A stretch of 10,934 nt of DNA from positions 1 to 10,934 of the forward strand of contig JAGVYO010000008.1 in NCBI GenBank assembly GCA_018303225.1. The letters are read 5' to 3'. The translations under genes and the position numbers were made by a program. This DNA comes from Candidatus Woesearchaeota archaeon. GTDB lineage: Archaea > Nanobdellota > Nanobdellia > Woesearchaeales > JAGVYO01. Positions 6,689 through 10,934 of this stretch are shown piece by piece; the stretch's first letter is position 1, and each line of letters begins with the position of its first letter. Under the pieces are notes generated by a model. The model did not search any database. It saw only the letters and a list, made by a program, of their open reading frames with translations, and was not told where the DNA came from.

Positions 6689-6795
6689 AGACAGAAGAAG
6701 AGCTATTCGATGTCGGACATCCTGATGCTACCTAAATGGCATAATCGGGGGATGAACATGATGCAGCTCTCTTCCATTCTTCTTTGGTTTTTTCC

Positions 6796-6891
6796 CAGAA
6801 CAAGCTACTGATTCAATCGGGCCCTTTTAGGGGCTCTCTTTCCATTTTATCGCAAATGATGAATGAATAAACGAAATGGATGCTTGTTCTG
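6796..6891 (-). ncRNA. Predicted structured leader or small RNA upstream of dnaG
   Basis: A perfect 10-bp stem, CAGAACAAGC (6796-6805) with GCTTGTTCTG (6882-6891), closes a domain with two inner hairpins. One is TCCATTT (6841-6847) with AAATGGA (6874-6880); the other is GGGCCC (6819-6824) with GGGCTC (6831-6836). A minus-strand TATA (TTTTATAAT, 6913-6921) places a transcript start near 6890, at the foot of the stem. An RNA beginning there would be either the first part of a 214-nt dnaG leader or a 95-nt small RNA. The strand is uncertain: the second inner hairpin has one G-U pair if read on the plus strand, where no good TATA box is visible. Confidence 0.4.
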
Positions 6892-6912
6892 CCTGTTCTG
6901 GGTCTTTCCGTA

Positions 6913-6921
6913 ATTATAAAA
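6913..6921. promoter_or_regulatory. Near-palindromic TATA box usable in both directions
   Basis: The sequence attataaaa reads TTTTATAAT on the other strand. Minus-strand use gives a start near 6890, at the base of the dnaG leader stem. Plus-strand use gives a start near 6943, just before the first hairpin of the 6947-7024 run. Both predictions meeting structural boundaries supports the box. Confidence 0.45.
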
Positions 6922-6946
6922 GTATTGAAGCCCGTAACACTAACTC

Positions 6947-7024
6947 CCAAGCTCATTGCTTGGCATTGCCGTCAGCTCCATTGAGTACTCTCGTGACGGG
7001 CCGCATTAAAGGCTTTTCAAGCCT
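6947..7024. ncRNA. Run of three hairpins, candidate non-coding RNA
   Basis: Three perfect stems occur in a row. The first is CCAAGC/GCTTGG with a 5-nt loop (6947-6963). The second is CCGTCA/TGACGG enclosing CTC/GAG (6969-6999). The third is AGGCTT/AAGCCT with a 3-nt loop (7010-7024). The third competes with a longer pairing between ggcttttc and gaaaaggcc (7011-7033). The first base pairs lie a few nt after the plus-strand start predicted from the TATA box at 6913-6921. There are no strand-informative wobbles and no box C/D or H/ACA signature that I can recognise. Confidence 0.3.
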
Positions 7025-7107
7025 GGAAAAGGCCAAAAAACCCTTAACACTCTGAATAAAAGAGAAGATACCGAAGTATAAAAACATTTGCTTTGGAAAG
7101 AAGGCGG

Positions 7108-7213
7108 TTTATAAACCCCGGCAAAGGCCCCTTGCGGAGCCCTTACCAAGGAAAAAGAGGTGATTATAAAACCCCGGCAAACGCCCGAAAGCGCCTACCG
7201 GGGAAAAGAGGTG
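7108..7213 (-). repeat. Two adjacent hairpin units, probable minus-strand structured RNA
   Basis: Unit 1 (7108-7162, 55 bp) and unit 2 (7163-7213, 51 bp) share, on the plus strand, TTATAAA, ACCCCGGCAAA, TACC and AAAAGAGGTG. Read from the minus strand, each begins CACCTCTTTT, then forms an uninterrupted hairpin, then ends in T3-4. Unit 1 pairs CCUUGGUAAGGGCUCC with GGGGCCUUUGCCGGGG around a GCAA loop (7116-7151). Unit 2 pairs CCCCGGUAGGCGCU with GGCGUUUGCCGGGG around a UUCG loop (7172-7203). The stems contain 5 and 4 G-U wobbles, which become A-C mismatches on the plus strand. One pair is changed compensatorily between units (G-C to C-G). A terminator role is an alternative reading. Confidence 0.75.
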
Positions 7214-7316
7214 TTTAGATAAGCGTTAGGTTTCCCCAACACTGTTACTATTGGATGGTAGAGCTAATATATAAACCTTTCGATATGATACTATTCTAAA
7301 GTAGCAAAAACACTCT

Positions 7317-7331
7317 CGAAAGCATTTAAAA
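7317..7331 (+). promoter_or_regulatory. rio1: BRE/TATA promoter of rio1
   Basis: The sequence cgaaagcatttaaaa contains a BRE (cgaaag) and the TATA box atttaaaa (7324-7331), centred about 27 nt before ATG 7355. This predicts a leaderless rio1 transcript. A 7-bp inverted repeat, ctttcga (7277-7283) and tcgaaag (7316-7322), overlaps the BRE and could be an operator. Confidence 0.65.
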
Positions 7332-7354
7332 GCCCCGCTCTCTTTCCTGCGCAT

Positions 7355-8065
7355 ATGCCGAAAATCAACCGCGAGAAGTTCAAGGTATGGGGGAATGTGT
7401 TTGATGAGTTCACCTCCCGGACCATCTTCAAGCTGATCAGCGAAGGCTACTTCGAGGGCCTGGAAAGCCCCATCTCCATCGGCAAGGAGTCCAACCTGTT
7501 TTCCGCATTGGGCCGGAGCGGCCGTGTCATGGTGAAGATTTACCGCCTGGAGGCATGCGATTTCAACAAGATGTACGATTACCTCAAGGACGATCCGCGG
7601 TATACGGCCCTGAAGGGGAAGAAGCGGCAGATTATTCTCACATGGGTGCAGCGCGAATACCGCAACCTCATGAAGGCCCGCGAAGCGAACGTCCGTGTCC
7701 CTACGCCGCTGACGATCAAGAACAACGTGCTGGTGCTGGAATTCATCGGGGAGGAGGAGAACGCGCCCAAGCTGAAGGACCAATGGCCCGAAGACCCGAA
7801 AAAATTCTTCGATGAAATCGTGGAGAACATATCGCGCTTTTACCGCGCCGGCCTTGTGCATGCCGATCTGTCCGCCTTCAACATCCTGAACTTCAACGAG
7901 CATCCTGTCCTCATTGATTTTTCGCAGGCGACCCCGCTGAACAACCCGCGGGCCGAAGAATTTCTGGAGCGGGACATAAAAAACCTATGCACTTTTTTTG
8001 AAAAAAAGGGAATGGATGTAAGCAGGGAAAAGGTCCTGGCGAAAATAAGGAACAAAAAGTTTTAA
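7355..8065 (+). CDS. rio1: RIO1-type atypical protein kinase/ATPase
   Basis: RIO kinases act in late maturation of the small ribosomal subunit. The 236-aa protein has the flexible P-loop SIGKESNLFSA (41-51), ATP-contacting lysine in VMVKIYR (K61), and catalytic loop LVHADLSAFNIL (167-178; H169, D171, N176). The metal-binding segment is VLIDFSQA (185-192; D188). RIO2 is excluded because the N-terminal winged helix is missing; the RIO1 arrangement and length fit archaeal Rio1. ATG 7355 follows a promoter with leaderless spacing. It is first in a cluster with the KH protein and both Topo VI subunits. The translation factor eIF1A gene that often precedes rio1 in archaea is not present here. Confidence 0.96.
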   Translation: MPKINREKFKVWGNVFDEFTSRTIFKLISEGYFEGLESPISIGKESNLFSALGRSGRVMVKIYRLEACDFNKMYDYLKDDPRYTALKGKKRQIILTWVQREYRNLMKAREANVRVPTPLTIKNNVLVLEFIGEEENAPKLKDQWPEDPKKFFDEIVENISRFYRAGLVHADLSAFNILNFNEHPVLIDFSQATPLNNPRAEEFLERDIKNLCTFFEKKGMDVSREKVLAKIRNKKF

Positions 8066-8090
8066 AAGTGAAGGGCCGTTTCGGAGAAGC

Positions 8091-8642
8091 ATGATGACAG
8101 AATTCATCTACGAACTGAAAATTCCGAGGGAGCGCATCGCGGTGCTCATCGGAAAGGAAGGGGACATCAAGAAGGAGATTGAGTCCGCCACCAAGACCTC
8201 CCTGAACGTGGATTCCAAGGAAGGCGACGTCTTCATCAAGGGCGAGGACGGGCTGGGGATGTATACGGCGCGGGAAGTGGTGCAGGCCATCGGCCGCGGC
8301 TTCAATCCCAACACCGCGATGCTCCTGCTGAAGAACGATTACGTGTTTGATACCCTGTCTATGAATGATTTCATAGGCAAATCAAAAGACACCATGATCC
8401 GCCTGAAGGGCCGCGTGATCGGAAAAGAGGGGAAATGCCGCACCACGATCGAAGAGCTGACCGAATGCTACGTTTCGGTCTACGGAAAAACCATCGGCAT
8501 TATCGGCGCAGCCGACCACGTTCCTATGGCGCGGCAGGCCATCGAATCATTGCTCCGCGGCTCGCCGCATGCAAACGTTTATAAATGGCTGGAGAAAAAA
8601 AGAAGGGAGCTAAAGAAATCCCGGCTACTGGGTTCTTTATAA
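8091..8642 (+). CDS. Two-KH RNA-binding protein (archaeal Dim2/Pno1-like)
   Basis: The 183-aa protein has two KH domains, each with a GKEG loop (residues 21-24 and 111-114). The GRVIGKEGKCRTTIEELT segment and YGKTIGIIG are typical of Dim2/Pno1. Family members bind the 3' end region of small-subunit rRNA during 40S/30S assembly, which matches the adjacent rio1. The C-terminus is basic (KKRRELKKSR). The start is ATGATG; either Met is possible, with GGAG 4 nt upstream of the first. The gap from rio1 is 25 nt. The end of rio1 contains ttttaaaag (8060-8068), centred 27 nt before the ATG, so an internal promoter is also possible. Confidence 0.93.
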   Translation: MMTEFIYELKIPRERIAVLIGKEGDIKKEIESATKTSLNVDSKEGDVFIKGEDGLGMYTAREVVQAIGRGFNPNTAMLLLKNDYVFDTLSMNDFIGKSKDTMIRLKGRVIGKEGKCRTTIEELTECYVSVYGKTIGIIGAADHVPMARQAIESLLRGSPHANVYKWLEKKRRELKKSRLLGSL

Positions 8643-8655
8643 ATTTCTGGGAAAC

Positions 8656-10329
8656 ATGGCAGACACTCCCATTGCATACGGGTTGGCTAAAAAGCAGCGT
8701 GACATCGGCGTAGCTGAATTCTTCAGCCGGAACCGCCATTTATTGGGGTTCGACAACAAGCGGAAAGCGCTGCTGACCACCATCAAGGAGGCCGTGGACA
8801 ATTCGCTGGATGCCTGCGAAGAGGCCGGCATCCTTCCCGAAGTCTCCGTAGAGATCATCGACCTGCAGAACGACCGCTTTCGCGTGATTGTGGAGGACAA
8901 CGGCCCGGGCATCATCAAGAAGCAGATCCCGCAGGTCTTCGCGAAATTATTGTACGGCAGCAAGTTCTTCAAGCTTTCCCAGACCCGGGGCCAGCAGGGC
9001 ATCGGCATCTCGGCATCCGTGATGTACGGCCAGTTGACCACGGGCAAGCCTGCCAAGATCACCTCGAAGATTGATCCCACGCATCCCTCTCATTATTACG
9101 AGCTGACCATCAACACCCAGAAGAATGCGCCCGAGATTGTGGTGGAAAAAGAGGTTGACTGGAAAAAAGATCGCGGCACGCGCATCGAGATTGACCTGGA
9201 AGGCGCCTACCAGGCGGGCTTTCAGTCCGTAGACCAATACCTCAAGCAGACCGCCATTGTCAATCCGCACGTCACCATCACCTACGTCAATCCGAAATCC
9301 GAGCAGATCCTTTTCCAGCGCGCCACCGAGATCATGCCCCACAAGCCGGTCGAGATCAAGCCGCATCCGTACGGCGTGGAGCTGGGCGTGATGATGAACA
9401 TGCTCAAAAATACAGAGGCGCGCAGCCTGCAGAGCTTCCTGACCAATGAGTTTTCAAGGGTCGGTCCGGGAACAGCCAAAGAGATCTGCAAGAATGCCTC
9501 GCTGCTGCCCAACACCAAGCCCGCTGAACTGAGCCGGGACATGGCCGAGAAGCTGGTCCAGGGCATCCAGAAGACCAGGATCATCGCTCCGCCCGCGGAC
9601 TGCATCAGCCCCATCGGCGCCGAACTGCTCGAAAAAGGCCTGCGCAAGGAGATCAACGCTGAATTTTATGCCGCAACCAGCAGACCACCTTCCGTATACA
9701 GAGGAAATCCCTTCATCGTGGAAGCAGGCATTGCCTACGGCGGTGAGCAGGAGGTGGAGGCTGCGGCCCGTATCTTAAGGTTCGCGAACCGCGTTCCGCT
9801 GCTCTACCAGCAGAGCGCCTGCGCGGTCACCCGTTCGATCATCAACACGGCCTGGCGGAACTACGGCCTGAGCCAGAGCGCCGGCGCACTGCCCGTCGGT
9901 CCCTTGACCATCATTGTCCACATTGCTTCGGTCTGGGTGCCGTTCACTTCGGAAAGCAAAGAGGCCATTGCCCATTACCCGGAGATCGTCAAGGAAATCA
10001 AGCTGGCCCTGCAGGACTGCGGCCGGAAATTGTCATCTTATATCCATAAGAAGCACCGCATTTTGTCCGAATCAAAAAAAAGGAGCTATATCGAGACCTA
10101 CATCCCCCATATCGGCGACGCGCTCCGCGAGCTGCTGAAGCTCAAGAAAGAGGAGCAGGAAAAGGTGGAGAAGCTGCTGAAGGAGCTTCTTGAGAAGCAC
10201 CGCGGCGAACTGGAAAAGATCGGCGTGGACAACCCGGAGTACGACGAAGAGCTGGCCAAGATCGGGAAGGGAGACACAAGCGAAGAAGCCGAAGGCAATG
10301 AAAACGCAGGAGAGAAGGAAAATGACTAA
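8656..10329 (+). CDS. top6B: DNA topoisomerase VI subunit B (ATPase)
   Basis: This is the ATP-binding GHKL subunit of type IIB topoisomerase, 557 aa. The Bergerat fold shows EAVDNSLDACEEA (45-57, N49), VEDNGPGI (79-86, D81) and TRGQQGIGISA (110-120). A helix-two-turn-helix region (about 230-310) includes GPGTAKEI. The transducer domain carries VWVPFTSESKEAI with switch lysine K435. The C-terminal 65 residues are a Lys/Glu coiled-coil-like tail ending in an acidic stretch (TSEEAEGNENAGEKEND). Length and motif order match family norms. It starts 13 nt after the KH gene stop, with no strong ribosome site. Its last codons overlap the top6A start by 8 nt (ATGACTAA), so the two subunits are probably translationally coupled. 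Confidence 0.98.
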   Translation: MADTPIAYGLAKKQRDIGVAEFFSRNRHLLGFDNKRKALLTTIKEAVDNSLDACEEAGILPEVSVEIIDLQNDRFRVIVEDNGPGIIKKQIPQVFAKLLYGSKFFKLSQTRGQQGIGISASVMYGQLTTGKPAKITSKIDPTHPSHYYELTINTQKNAPEIVVEKEVDWKKDRGTRIEIDLEGAYQAGFQSVDQYLKQTAIVNPHVTITYVNPKSEQILFQRATEIMPHKPVEIKPHPYGVELGVMMNMLKNTEARSLQSFLTNEFSRVGPGTAKEICKNASLLPNTKPAELSRDMAEKLVQGIQKTRIIAPPADCISPIGAELLEKGLRKEINAEFYAATSRPPSVYRGNPFIVEAGIAYGGEQEVEAAARILRFANRVPLLYQQSACAVTRSIINTAWRNYGLSQSAGALPVGPLTIIVHIASVWVPFTSESKEAIAHYPEIVKEIKLALQDCGRKLSSYIHKKHRILSESKKRSYIETYIPHIGDALRELLKLKKEEQEKVEKLLKELLEKHRGELEKIGVDNPEYDEELAKIGKGDTSEEAEGNENAGEKEND

Positions 10330-10934
10330 AGTCGTTACAAAGATAACGGACGTCGCAGAAGATGTGTACAGGACCATCCTGAAGAAGAAGCAGCCGAAAT
10401 TGGTCGCTCCGCTGCGGGCGCTGTCCAACGTAAAATACGACCCGAAGGAAGGCTTCTTTGAGCTGGTCGGGAAGAAGAAATCCCGCACCTTGACAGCGAG
10501 CAGCGTCAGGACCTTTGCCCAGACGCTGCGCATGATGGCCCTTTCAAAGGAATTGATCGAGCAGGATGATATTGCTACCAAGAGGGAAGCGTACTACGTT
10601 AGCAAGAACTGGGCCGAGGCCCGTTTCCACGAGCAGCCCGAGTCTGATACAGTCATGGACGACATCGAGGCCATGCTGATGGTCAACCGCGAGCAAATAG
10701 GGTTCATTCCCGAGGAGAAGGGCGGCGAGATCGCGGGCAATTTAATTGTGATTGACAAGGATCCGACCACGGGAAAAGAGATCCGGATCGACTGCACAAA
10801 ATTCGGCTCCGGCGCCTACTCCATCCCCAGCTCGGTCGAGGACTTGAAATTCGAGACCAAGGCCCGGTTCGTTCTGGCCATCGAGACTGCAGGTATGTTC
10901 CAGCGGCTGGTCAAGCACAATTTCTGGAAAAAAG
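10322..10934 (+). CDS. top6A: DNA topoisomerase VI subunit A, N-terminal part (3' end outside window)
   Basis: Spo11/Top6A family subunit that cleaves DNA through a tyrosyl phosphodiester; 204 residues are present before the window ends. The winged-helix (CAP) domain contains TKREAYYVSKNW (86-97); by comparison with Spo11 (RDIFY) the second tyrosine, Y92, is the nucleophile. The Toprim domain begins near VLAIETAGMFQRL (184-196), with metal-binding E188. The acidic DxD pair should lie beyond the window. AGGAG at 10308-10312, 9 nt before the ATG, is the likely ribosome site, inside the end of top6B. The gene overlaps top6B by 8 nt. Confidence 0.97.
   Translation, partial: MTKVVTKITDVAEDVYRTILKKKQPKLVAPLRALSNVKYDPKEGFFELVGKKKSRTLTASSVRTFAQTLRMMALSKELIEQDDIATKREAYYVSKNWAEARFHEQPESDTVMDDIEAMLMVNREQIGFIPEEKGGEIAGNLIVIDKDPTTGKEIRIDCTKFGSGAYSIPSSVEDLKFETKARFVLAIETAGMFQRLVKHNFWKK

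Larger units (their letters stand above)
6677..7354. other. 678-bp structured intergenic region between dnaG and rio1
   Basis: There is no credible protein gene, tRNA or rRNA here. From left to right it holds the dnaG ribosome site, a stem-closed element at 6796-6891, a two-way TATA box at 6913-6921 and a run of hairpins at 6947-7024. Further right are a TATA-like box at 7076-7083, the tandem hairpin repeats at 7108-7213, a TATA-like box in taatatataaacc (7265-7277) and the rio1 promoter at 7317-7331. At least five TATA-like sequences fall within 420 nt. Confidence 0.75.

Noticed and set aside
6703..6777. A 24-aa minus-strand ORF (MEESCIMFIPRLCHL...) upstream of dnaG
   Set aside because: No ribosome site and no promoter at a suitable distance; length is within chance. 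It could only matter as an upstream ORF of the dnaG leader.
6856..6862. ATGATGA resembling a box C of a C/D guide RNA
   Set aside because: No CTGA box D follows within the usual distance, and the site lies in the loop of another hairpin.
6930..7001. GCCCGT/ACGGGC closing a 72-nt segment, tRNA-like in size
   Set aside because: No anticodon arm, T-loop sequence (GTTCRANNC) or D-arm pattern, and the stem competes with a better local hairpin.
7100..7222. A short reading frame across both hairpin units, GTG 7160 after a ribosome-site-like motif
   Set aside because: The two units are in different frames relative to their shared sequence, so conservation is not at the protein level; the changes preserve base pairing instead.
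1..10934. CRISPR arrays, insertion sequences, phage genes or defence systems
   Set aside because: No regularly spaced repeats, transposase motifs or terminal inverted repeats were seen; the only mobile-type element is the intein.

Overview
This window is archaeal chromosomal DNA. The evidence is a eukaryote-like TrpRS, archaeal DnaG, a RIO1 kinase next to a two-KH protein, both topoisomerase VI subunits, and TATA boxes centred about 27 nt before start codons, as on leaderless transcripts. The sequence does not fix the phylum; a euryarchaeal or DPANN lineage would fit. Coding regions are moderately GC-rich (roughly 55-57% in lines counted by hand), while the intergenic DNA is AT-rich.

Layout, left to right: the 3' part of trpS (1-684, +); a terminator-like hairpin; a leaderless 68-aa two-helix membrane protein (888-1094, +); a convergent HerA/DUF87-type ATPase (1163-3781, -) whose Walker A motif is interrupted by a 431-aa intein with a LAGLIDADG-type endonuclease; a short divergent promoter region; a gene for a membrane-anchored thioredoxin-fold protein (4043-5429, +) broken by an exact 25-bp tandem duplication inside its transmembrane segment; dnaG (5426-6676, -), whose stop codon overlaps the stop of the preceding gene; a 678-bp intergenic region; and the + strand cluster rio1, KH protein, top6B, top6A (the last cut by the window end).

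The 678-bp gap between dnaG and rio1 contains no credible protein gene but is rich in structure. It holds a predicted structured leader 5' of dnaG, a run of three hairpins, and two adjacent copies of a ~53-bp unit. Transcribed from the minus strand, these two copies fold into uninterrupted 16-bp and 14-bp hairpins capped by GCAA and UUCG tetraloops. The G-U wobbles and one compensatory base-pair change favour a minus-strand RNA. This is the best candidate here for something undescribed.

Functionally, the right-hand cluster joins ribosome small-subunit maturation (Rio1, Dim2/Pno1-like KH protein) with DNA topology (Topo VI A/B), an arrangement known from many archaea. DnaG (RNA exosome partner and primase-like Toprim protein), TrpRS and the HerA-like ATPase are housekeeping or genome-maintenance genes. 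The two lineage-specific genes are the small membrane protein and the broken SHOCT-like/thioredoxin protein.
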